Below are positions 8,296 through 16,733 of a stretch of 25,044 bases of DNA, in pieces. How positions within the stretch are numbered: position 1 is the first letter of the stretch; the number at the start of each line of letters is the position of its first letter. The stretch is from an uncultured Prevotella sp. (GTDB taxonomy: Bacteria; Bacteroidota; Bacteroidia; Bacteroidales; Bacteroidaceae): assembly GCA_947304695.1 (NCBI GenBank), contig CAMZBS010000025.1:1-25044 (forward strand). Direction: 5' to 3'. Below the pieces are notes generated by a model. That model ran no database searches, was not told the origin of the DNA, and saw only the letters and a program-made list of their open reading frames with translations. A program made the translations under genes and the position numbers.

Positions 8296-8327
8296 CAAAA
8301 ATACGCATAAATTTACAATTCTGCAAA
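8296..8327 (-). promoter_or_regulatory. Bacteroidetes-type promoter for the PI-PLC-like gene
   Basis: On the minus strand TTTG (8327-8324), 20 bp, then TATTTTTG (8303-8296) match the TTTG / TAnnTTTG consensus fully. The predicted start is near 8290, giving a leader of about 20 bases before ATG 8268. I could not find an equally good promoter on the plus strand for ruvA in the same 147-bp gap. Confidence 0.75.
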
Positions 8328-8415
8328 ACTTTGGCCACAAAAGCATCATGGCTCATACAATAAAACTGCTACGGGAGCGTTATTTAACACGTATATATAC
8401 AAAAAACAAGCAAGG

Positions 8416-9045
8416 ATGATAGAATACATCAGGGGCGAGCTAACCGAGCTTACACCTGCACTCGCTACGGTCGAGGCCGCTGGCGTGGGCTACGGACTGA
8501 ACATTTCGCTCACTACTTATTCAGCCATTCAGGGATTTCTCCACCAGCCTGGCCAAGGAAAAGGCGAGGGTGTGCGACTCTATGTGCATGAAGTCATACG
8601 CGAAGATGCCCATGTGCTCTACGGCTTCTATAATAAAAAGGAACGCGAGATGTTCCAGTTGCTCATCACCGTGAGCGGAGTAGGCACCAATACTGCCCGC
8701 ATGATGCTTTCATCAATGAGCGTAAGCGAGCTTTGTGCTGCTATCTCAACCGGTAACGAGCGCGCCATCAAGGGCATTAAGGGCATTGGAAAGATGACAG
8801 CCCAGCGCATTATCGTTGACCTGAGAGACAAGATCGTGGCTCTTGGCATCACCAACGAGATACCGGCAGGCGGTACCATACAGGCACCGGTGAACAACGC
8901 CGTCAAAGACGAAGCCGTCTCGGCACTGACCATGCTCGGATTCGCACCCGCACCCAGCCAGAAAGTGGTAGTGGCCATCTTGCAAGAACAGCCCTCACTG
9001 CCCGTAGAACAAGTAGTGAAGCTGGCATTGAAACAGATTAAATGA
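8416..9045 (+). CDS. ruvA: Holliday junction branch-migration protein RuvA
   Basis: A 209-residue protein, close to the usual length of about 200. Domain I (OB fold, 1 to about 75) starts MIEYIRGELTE and contains HEVIREDAHVLYGF. Domain II has two helix-hairpin-helix motifs, VSGVGTNTARMML (near 90) and IKGIGKMTAQRII (near 123). Domain III (about 160-209) is the RuvB-contacting part. RuvA binds four-way junctions as a tetramer and loads the RuvB motor. The start ATG is preceded by AAGCAAGG, a weak Shine-Dalgarno-like stretch. The TGA overlaps the sprA start (ATGA), so the two are translationally coupled; ruvB and ruvC are not in the window. Confidence 0.97.
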   Translation: MIEYIRGELTELTPALATVEAAGVGYGLNISLTTYSAIQGFLHQPGQGKGEGVRLYVHEVIREDAHVLYGFYNKKEREMFQLLITVSGVGTNTARMMLSSMSVSELCAAISTGNERAIKGIKGIGKMTAQRIIVDLRDKIVALGITNEIPAGGTIQAPVNNAVKDEAVSALTMLGFAPAPSQKVVVAILQEQPSLPVEQVVKLALKQIK

Positions 9046-12000
9046 AGCGATTCGCATATATCCTGGTCTTCCTGCTGAGCATCACAGCCTTGGCTGTGAC
9101 CCCACAGGACGACAACACAAAGCAGAACAAGCCCGTGCCCAAGGCACAGCCCATACTGACGGTCGAGGACGAAGAAATCCCCGACTCGTTGCTCCATCCG
9201 CGATGGAAGATCCAGAAGACCGCACCCATCATCACGGCCGACCTGGACTCCAGCGCGCTTGATTTGCGCATGCCCGAAAACGTGAAGCAGACTACCGTCT
9301 ATGACGATTCACTGAATCTTTATTACATCGGTTCCAAAATAGGCGACAGCTATCTGAACGCTCCCATCATCATGACCCCACAAGAGTACATGAAATGGAC
9401 GGAACGCCGCGCTCGTCAGCAGTTCTTCCGTGTGAAGGACGCACAGACCGCCGCTGCCGCAGGCAAAGATAAGTTCGACTTCACCGACATGCACTTCGAC
9501 CTGGGACCTGCCGAGAAGATCTTTGGTCCTGGAGGCGTACGCATCAAGACCCAGGGAACAGCTGAGCTGAAGCTGGGAGCCACACTGAAGAACGTGGAGA
9601 ACCCGTCGCTGCCCATCCGTAACCGTAAGACTACAGCCTTCGACTTCGATGAGAAGATCAACCTGAGTGTCAATGGTAAGGTTGGCGACAAGGTGAACAT
9701 GAACCTGAACTACAACACCGATGCCACCTTCGACTTCGACACCAAGAACCTGAAACTGAAGTATGAAGGCAAGGAAGACGAAATCATCAAGCTCGTTGAG
9801 GCCGGTAACATCAGTTTCCCGACTAACAACTCACTGGTTCGCGGTGCATCAAGCCTGTTCGGTGTACGCACTGACATGCAGTTCGGCAAGCTCAAACTAC
9901 AGACCGTACTGTCACAGAAGAACTCCACTTCGAAGAGCGTCAACACCAAGGGCGGCGTACAAACCACGCCCTTTGAACTGAACGTGACCGACTATGAAGA
10001 GAACCGTCACTTCTTCCTGGCCCACTACTTCCGTGAGAACTACGACAAGGCCATGAAGTCGCTGCCCAACCTTACTTCAGGCATAAACATCAACCGCATT
10101 GAAGTATGGGTTACCAACAAGAGCGGTACCACCAGCAACTCACGTAACATCGTGGCTTTCACCGACCTGGGCGAAAGCACCTACACCAAGAACGGCATGT
10201 GGCGCACGGGTACTGGCAGTGTACCCAGCAACCAGTCGAACAACCTCTATGCCACCCTCGTGAGCAACATCGACAGCGAATCCCGAAGCATTGACAACGT
10301 TACGTCACGACTGGAAAGCATGCCCGGCATGACAGGCGGTGTGGACTATGAGAAACTGGCAGCCGCACGCCTGCTCACATCAAGCGAATACACCCTGAAT
10401 AGCGCACTGGGTTACATCACGCTGAAGACCACCCTGCAGACCGATCAGGTGCTAGCCGTAGCCTTCGAGTACACCTACGGTGGACAGACCTACCAAGTGG
10501 GTGAATTTTCTTCCGACCTCACGCAGACTGACAAGTCGCTCTTCGTGAAGGCACTGAAGAACACACAGAACAGCCCCTCACAAGGCAACTGGCGCCTGAT
10601 GATGAAAAACGTCTACTATCTGGCGCAGACCGTAGAAAAAGAGAAGTTCCGACTGGACATCAAGTACCAGAGCGACACCACCGGCACCTACCTGACCTAC
10701 CTGCCCGAAGAGGAGCTGAAGAGCAAGACACTGCTGAAGATCATGGGACTGGACCGACTGGATGCCAACATGAAACCACATCCCAACGGACAATTCGACT
10801 TTGTGCAGGGCTACACCGTGAGCAACGGTCGTGTGTTCCTGCCTGCTGCCGAACCCTTCGGACAATACTTACGCAACTACCTGGAAAGCAGTGGCATGGG
10901 GTCGGTGGCCGACACATACTGCTTCGACGCGCTCTACGACTCTACGAAGACCATAGCCAAGCAGAACGCCGAGAAGAACAAGTTTATCATGACCGGACAG
11001 TACAAAGGCAGTTCGGGCAGTGTCATCTCGCTCGGTGCCTACAATGTTCCGCAAGGCTCCGTCAGGGTCACGGCAGGTGGTGTAGAACTGCAGGAAGGCT
11101 CAGACTACAGCGTGGACTATTCAGCTGGTGAAGTAACCATTCTGAACCAGAGCATCATCGATGCCGGTACCAACGTCAGCGTGTCACTTGAAGATAACAC
11201 CCACTACGGCATGCAGCGCAAGACCATGCTGGGTGTGAACTGGGAATACGACTTCTCCAAGAACTTCACACTTGGCGGTACACTACAACACCTACAGGAA
11301 CAGGCACTCGTATCAAAGGTCAACATGGGTGAAGAACCGCTCAACAACACCATCTGGGGTCTGAACATGAACTGGAAGCAGGAATCGCAATTCCTCACCA
11401 ACATGCTCAACCTCATTCCCTTCCTGCATGTCACACAGCCTTCCCACATTACCTTCTCGGGCGAGTTTGCACAGCTCATTGCCCACACCCCACGCGGAAC
11501 GCAGGACAACGCTTCCTACATCGATGACTTCGAGAACACCAAGAACCTCATCGACATAAGCGACCCGAAAACATGGATATTGTCGAGTGTGCCATCGAAA
11601 TTCGCCAACCACGACGACAAGACCTCAGTGAAGAGCGGTTACGAACGCGCACTGCTGGCCTGGTACAATGTCGACCCCATCTTCACACGTCGTTCATCGA
11701 GCCTCACGCCAGCCCACATCAAGAGCGACTTGGAACAACTCTCCAACCACTATGTGCGTGAAGTCTACGTGCGTGAACTCTATCCCAACCGCGACCAGAG
11801 TTCATACAACGGCGCCACCTCAACGCTGCCTGTGCTCAACCTGGCCTATTATCCTAAGGAGCGCGGTCCCTACAACCTGACACTTGACTTCAACTCTGAC
11901 GGAACGCTGAAGAATCCAGCCCAGAAATGGGGTGGAATGATGCGCCGACTGGAAACAACCGACTTTGAGGAGGCTAATATAGAATATGTGGAATTCTGGC

Positions 12001-15000
12001 TGCTCGATCCTTACATCTACACCCGCAAGGACGGAACGGCCTCACGCTACAGCGGCGAACTCTATCTGAACTTGGGCGAAGTGTCGGAAGACGTGCTCTG
12101 CGATGGAAAGAAATTCTACGAGAGCGGCATGCCCGTTGACGGTAGCGATGCCTATACCACCACCCAGTGGGGCAAGATTCCACAGCAGGCCACTCAGACC
12201 TATGCCTTTGCCACCACCAGTGGCTCACGCGAACTGCAGGACGTAGGCTTTAACGGTTTGACCGACGAGGAAGAACAGACCTTCGGTGACTATGCCACTT
12301 GGCTCAACGCTATCAGCGGCATTGTGCAAAACGACAGTCTGCTGAACGCCTGGCGCAACGACCCCGCCGGCGACGACTACCACTATTTCCGTGGTTCCGA
12401 CTTTGACGACGAGCGACGCAGCATCCTGGACCGCTACAAGCGCATTAACAACCCACAGGGAAACTCGCCAGCCAGCGACAACCAGACGGAGAGCTACGAC
12501 ACGTCTTATAAGACCGGTCCCGACGCGGAGGACATCAACATGGACTTCACCCTCAATGAGTATGAGCGCTACTACCAGTACCGCGTTCCCATCAGCGACG
12601 ACGAACTACAAGCCTACAATAGCGGACATAAATCGGAGGACAGCTACATCGTAGACCACCGTGACTACAACGCCAAGCTGCGTAACGGTGATTCTGCCAC
12701 CGTGCGCTGGTACCAATTCCGCATTCCGCTGGCCAAATACAATGAGAAGCAGGGAACCATCAACGACTTTACAAGCATCCGCTTCATTCGTATGTTCCTC
12801 ACTGGCTTCGAAGAGCCTATCGTCCTGCGCTTCGGTTCACTCGATTTGGTGCGCGGCACATGGCGCCAGTACAAGCAGAACCTGCAGACTTCGGCCGGAG
12901 CCGAGACTGGTGTGCTTGAGATGAGTGCCGTCAACATTGAGGAGAACACAGAGCGCAAGCCCGTAGCCTACGTGCTGCCTCCAGGCATCTCGCGTGCCTC
13001 CGACCCCAGTCAGCCGCAGCTCACTGAAGACAACGAGCAGGCCCTGTGCCTTACCGTGAGAAACCTGAGTCAGAACGAGTCGAAGGCTGTCTACAAGAAC
13101 ACCAACCTGAATCTACGCCAGTACAAACGGTTACAGATGTTTGTGCATGCCAACTACCTGGTGCCCAACAGCACCCAGCTTGAAGACAACCAGCTGGCCG
13201 TGTTCATCCGCCTGGGTTCTGACTACAAGAACAACTACTACGAATACCTCATTCCGCTGAAGCTGACGCCCGAAGGCAACTATCGATGGAACGTACCTGC
13301 CGACCGCCCGCTGGTGTGGCCGCAGGAGAACATGCTCGACATTGACCTCAGCATATTCACCAAACTGAAGAAAGCCCGCAACATAGCACGTTCCAACGGT
13401 ACAGCCAGCTACACACAGGTGTTCAGCGATTACGATTCGGACAATCCGAACAACCGCATCAGCATTGTGGGTAACCCTACACTGGGAGAGGTGAAGACCA
13501 TGATTATCGGTGTACGCAATATGACCAGCCAGCTCAAGTCGGGCGAAATCTGGGTCAACGAACTGCGCCTGCGCGAATCGAACAACGAAGGCGGATGGGC
13601 CGCCTCGGGTGCCATGAACATCCAGCTGAGCGACTTTGGCACAGTCAACTTATCGGGCCGCTACATGACCGACGGCTTCGGCGGACTGGAAGAGACCATT
13701 CTGCAGCGCAGCACCGAGACGGAGAAGTCCTACTCCATCACCGCCAACCTGGAAATGGGCAAGTTCTTCCCCGAGAAGGCCAAGGTCACAGCCCCCATCT
13801 ACTATTCTTACACGAAGGAAACCATCAGTCCCAAATACAACCCGCTTGACAGTGACATGGAACTGGATGATGCCCTGGAGTCAGCACTGGACAAGCGTGA
13901 ACGCGATTCCATCGAGAGCATTGCTGTGACAAAGAACACAACGCGCAACTTCTCCATATCCAATGCCCGCGTGGGCATCAAGTCGAAGCGCAACCCAATG
14001 CCCTACGACCCCGCCAACTTCTCCTTCAGCTACAGCCATGCCCACCGCAAGACCACCGGTGAGACCACCATTTGGGAAACGGAAGACCAGTGGCGCGGTG
14101 CCCTGAACTACTCCTACTCTCCCGTCTACAAAACATTGGAGCCGTTTAAGGGACTGAAAGGAAAGTCGAAGTGGCTCGACTTCCCCAAGGCACTGGGACT
14201 GAACTACCTGCCGCAAAACATCTCGTTCAACTCAGAACTGGTGCGAACCTACTATGAGCTTCAGGAACGCGATCTGGAGAACACCGAAGACCCCAACCTG
14301 CCGCTCACGTTCAGCGAGCAGTTCCTTTGGAACCGCGACTTCCAGCTGCGTTGGGACCTGACGAAGAACCTGCACATGAGTTTCCAGAGTGCCACTCATG
14401 CCGAGATTGAAGAGCCTTACACCCCAGTGAACAAGGATCTCTATCCCGACGAATACCAGGCATGGAAGGACTCCGTGTGGACCAGTATCAAGCACTGGGG
14501 TACTCCGCTCGATTATCATCAGTCGTTCACAGCCAGCTACCAGCTGCCGCTGAACAAGCTACCCATATTCGACTGGATTAACTCAGATGCCTCCTATAAC
14601 GCCACCTACTCATGGCTGCGCGGTACCGACCTTGACGACGGCAGTTCGTTGGGTAACATCATCTCCAACAACCGCAACCTGACTATTAACGGTGCGCTCA
14701 ACCTGGAGACGCTCTACAACCATGTCCCCTTCCTGAAGGCCACCAACGACCGCTTCAAGAAGCAACCTGCACGCAAGACACCTGCCAAGAAGGCCACTAC
14801 GCAGCGTGCCAAGAAGACCGACGACAAAGCGAAGGACAAGGCAAAAGCCGATGATGCCAAGGAGCAGAAGGCCCTGCCGAAGAACAAGAATACCTATCAG
14901 CGCGAACTGACCTTGCTGCCCGACAGTGCCATCCAGGTGAAGCACGGCAAGAAGTCGAAGCGGCTCTATGTCACGGCCAAGACCAAGCAAGGCAAGACCG

Positions 15001-16733
15001 TGAACCTGAAGTGGAAGGTCGAAGACGACAACACCATCAAGGTGTGGCTGCCCAAGAACAGCGACGCCTTCCAGCAGAAGGGAAGTGCAAAGAAGAGCAG
15101 CAAGCAGAAGAAGGAAGAGGTGGCCGTGGCCGACACCGTGGCCACCGACAGCACAGCCACGAAGAAAGCGACAACCAAACGCAATAATCGTGGAATCAAA
15201 GCAGAGGATGTGGCCGACGGTACTACGCCGAAGGTCGACATCAAAATCAGCGTGATGCCCAAGGAGCCGCTCGAGAACCAATGGTGGTACAACCCGGCTC
15301 AGCATGTGACCCGTCTGCTAATGTCACTGCGCAACGTGAGCGTCACCTACCGCAACCAGCGCAGCATGACGGTGCCTGGCTTCCTGCCCAACATCGGCGA
15401 TGCCTTTGGCCAGCGCACGGGCAGTGTACTTGCACCGGGTCTCGACTTTGCCTTTGGCCTTACCGACGACAGTTACGTCCAGAAAGCACTCGACCGCGGC
15501 TGGCTGCTGTGCAACGACTCAGTGGCAACACCGTCGACCAGCAGTACGACCGAGGACCTGCAGATTAGAGGAACGCTCGAACCCGTACGCGATCTGAAGA
15601 TTGACCTCAACGCATCGCGCACCATGACCAAGGCCAAGAGCATTCAGTACATGTATGAAGGTTCGCCCACCACTCACAGCGGTACCTTCAACATGACCAC
15701 CATCAGCATCCAGAGTGCCCTCGAAGGCATGGGTGATGCCAACAACGGCTATCATTCAGCATCATTCGACAAGTTCAGGGAAAAAGTCAACGAGTTCCGT
15801 GACCGCGTGCAAGCCCAGTACGACGGGGCTAACCAGACGGCCAACCCCGTCGACCCCTACAGTGGCGATGTGCTTATCCCGGCCTTCCTATCCACCTACA
15901 CCTTGGGCGGAGGCTCGTCGCTCGACATCTTCCCCGCACTCTTGCGACTGCTGCCCAACTGGACCATCAAGTATGCCGGACTGTCGAAACTGCCCTGGCT
16001 GCGCGACCACTTCAAGAGTGTGAACCTGAACCATGCCTACAAGTCAGTCTACTCCGTGGGTTCCTATAACTCCTACAGTTCATGGATTGAGTACATGGGC
16101 GATCTGGGCTTCGTGCGCGCAGCCGACGGTTCGCTCACACCCTCAAGCATGTACAACATTCCCACGGTGAGCATCAACGAGGCTTTCTCGCCCCTGCTGG
16201 GTCTCGACGTGACACTGAACAACAACCTGACGGCCAAGCTGGAATATAAGACCACGCGCGTGCTGAACCTCTCGATGACCAGTGTGCAAATCAACGAGGC
16301 TCTGTCGAAGGACTGGGTCATCGGACTTGGCTACAAGTTCACCAACCTGAACCTCTTCGGTTCGGGCACCAATAGCCGCAAAGTGAAGGGAGCCAAGAAG
16401 AAAGGACAGGAAGAGGACGACAACAAGAAGTCGCAGTCGAAGAACACGTCGACCAACCGTGGAGGTCTGAACCACGACCTGAACACGCGCATTGACATCT
16501 CGTTCCGCAATCAGGCAGCCATCACCCGCGACATCGCTACGGGTGTATCGTCGGCCAGCAGCGGCAACTCGGCCCTGAAGATTTCCATCTCGGCCGACTA
16601 CACGCTGTCGCGTTTCCTGACACTCACGGCCTACTACGACCGCCAGACCAACACGCCTCTGCTCTCAAGCAGCAGCTATCCCACTACAACGCAGGACTTC
16701 GGTGTATCAATGAAATTCTCGCTGACGAGATGA
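9042..16733 (+). CDS. sprA: Type IX secretion system outer-membrane translocon protein SprA (Sov)
   Basis: A 2563-residue protein, in the size range of SprA/Sov (about 2400-2500), the giant beta-barrel through which type IX substrates cross the outer membrane. A signal peptide occupies residues 1 to about 20. SprA-family N-terminal motifs are seen around 215-285 (YNTDATFDFDTKNLKLKYEG, LVRGASSLFG), the ASYIDDFENTK motif around 825, and GEIWVNELRLRE near 1500. Repeated amphipathic strands run to the C-terminus, which ends in a beta strand with terminal aromatic and basic residues (MKFSLTR) typical of barrels. A Lys/Ala-rich insertion lies at about 1904-2070 and a shorter charged one near 2445-2475. 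The start overlaps ruvA by 4 bp. No other T9SS genes (sprT, gldKLMN, porV) are in the window. Confidence 0.96.
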   Translation: MKRFAYILVFLLSITALAVTPQDDNTKQNKPVPKAQPILTVEDEEIPDSLLHPRWKIQKTAPIITADLDSSALDLRMPENVKQTTVYDDSLNLYYIGSKIGDSYLNAPIIMTPQEYMKWTERRARQQFFRVKDAQTAAAAGKDKFDFTDMHFDLGPAEKIFGPGGVRIKTQGTAELKLGATLKNVENPSLPIRNRKTTAFDFDEKINLSVNGKVGDKVNMNLNYNTDATFDFDTKNLKLKYEGKEDEIIKLVEAGNISFPTNNSLVRGASSLFGVRTDMQFGKLKLQTVLSQKNSTSKSVNTKGGVQTTPFELNVTDYEENRHFFLAHYFRENYDKAMKSLPNLTSGININRIEVWVTNKSGTTSNSRNIVAFTDLGESTYTKNGMWRTGTGSVPSNQSNNLYATLVSNIDSESRSIDNVTSRLESMPGMTGGVDYEKLAAARLLTSSEYTLNSALGYITLKTTLQTDQVLAVAFEYTYGGQTYQVGEFSSDLTQTDKSLFVKALKNTQNSPSQGNWRLMMKNVYYLAQTVEKEKFRLDIKYQSDTTGTYLTYLPEEELKSKTLLKIMGLDRLDANMKPHPNGQFDFVQGYTVSNGRVFLPAAEPFGQYLRNYLESSGMGSVADTYCFDALYDSTKTIAKQNAEKNKFIMTGQYKGSSGSVISLGAYNVPQGSVRVTAGGVELQEGSDYSVDYSAGEVTILNQSIIDAGTNVSVSLEDNTHYGMQRKTMLGVNWEYDFSKNFTLGGTLQHLQEQALVSKVNMGEEPLNNTIWGLNMNWKQESQFLTNMLNLIPFLHVTQPSHITFSGEFAQLIAHTPRGTQDNASYIDDFENTKNLIDISDPKTWILSSVPSKFANHDDKTSVKSGYERALLAWYNVDPIFTRRSSSLTPAHIKSDLEQLSNHYVREVYVRELYPNRDQSSYNGATSTLPVLNLAYYPKERGPYNLTLDFNSDGTLKNPAQKWGGMMRRLETTDFEEANIEYVEFWLLDPYIYTRKDGTASRYSGELYLNLGEVSEDVLCDGKKFYESGMPVDGSDAYTTTQWGKIPQQATQTYAFATTSGSRELQDVGFNGLTDEEEQTFGDYATWLNAISGIVQNDSLLNAWRNDPAGDDYHYFRGSDFDDERRSILDRYKRINNPQGNSPASDNQTESYDTSYKTGPDAEDINMDFTLNEYERYYQYRVPISDDELQAYNSGHKSEDSYIVDHRDYNAKLRNGDSATVRWYQFRIPLAKYNEKQGTINDFTSIRFIRMFLTGFEEPIVLRFGSLDLVRGTWRQYKQNLQTSAGAETGVLEMSAVNIEENTERKPVAYVLPPGISRASDPSQPQLTEDNEQALCLTVRNLSQNESKAVYKNTNLNLRQYKRLQMFVHANYLVPNSTQLEDNQLAVFIRLGSDYKNNYYEYLIPLKLTPEGNYRWNVPADRPLVWPQENMLDIDLSIFTKLKKARNIARSNGTASYTQVFSDYDSDNPNNRISIVGNPTLGEVKTMIIGVRNMTSQLKSGEIWVNELRLRESNNEGGWAASGAMNIQLSDFGTVNLSGRYMTDGFGGLEETILQRSTETEKSYSITANLEMGKFFPEKAKVTAPIYYSYTKETISPKYNPLDSDMELDDALESALDKRERDSIESIAVTKNTTRNFSISNARVGIKSKRNPMPYDPANFSFSYSHAHRKTTGETTIWETEDQWRGALNYSYSPVYKTLEPFKGLKGKSKWLDFPKALGLNYLPQNISFNSELVRTYYELQERDLENTEDPNLPLTFSEQFLWNRDFQLRWDLTKNLHMSFQSATHAEIEEPYTPVNKDLYPDEYQAWKDSVWTSIKHWGTPLDYHQSFTASYQLPLNKLPIFDWINSDASYNATYSWLRGTDLDDGSSLGNIISNNRNLTINGALNLETLYNHVPFLKATNDRFKKQPARKTPAKKATTQRAKKTDDKAKDKAKADDAKEQKALPKNKNTYQRELTLLPDSAIQVKHGKKSKRLYVTAKTKQGKTVNLKWKVEDDNTIKVWLPKNSDAFQQKGSAKKSSKQKKEEVAVADTVATDSTATKKATTKRNNRGIKAEDVADGTTPKVDIKISVMPKEPLENQWWYNPAQHVTRLLMSLRNVSVTYRNQRSMTVPGFLPNIGDAFGQRTGSVLAPGLDFAFGLTDDSYVQKALDRGWLLCNDSVATPSTSSTTEDLQIRGTLEPVRDLKIDLNASRTMTKAKSIQYMYEGSPTTHSGTFNMTTISIQSALEGMGDANNGYHSASFDKFREKVNEFRDRVQAQYDGANQTANPVDPYSGDVLIPAFLSTYTLGGGSSLDIFPALLRLLPNWTIKYAGLSKLPWLRDHFKSVNLNHAYKSVYSVGSYNSYSSWIEYMGDLGFVRAADGSLTPSSMYNIPTVSINEAFSPLLGLDVTLNNNLTAKLEYKTTRVLNLSMTSVQINEALSKDWVIGLGYKFTNLNLFGSGTNSRKVKGAKKKGQEEDDNKKSQSKNTSTNRGGLNHDLNTRIDISFRNQAAITRDIATGVSSASSGNSALKISISADYTLSRFLTLTAYYDRQTNTPLLSSSSYPTTTQDFGVSMKFSLTR

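Noticed and set aside
8330..8363. Plus-strand promoter for ruvA-sprA (TTTG then TACAATAA)
   Set aside because: The downstream box lacks TTTG; too weak to annotate.
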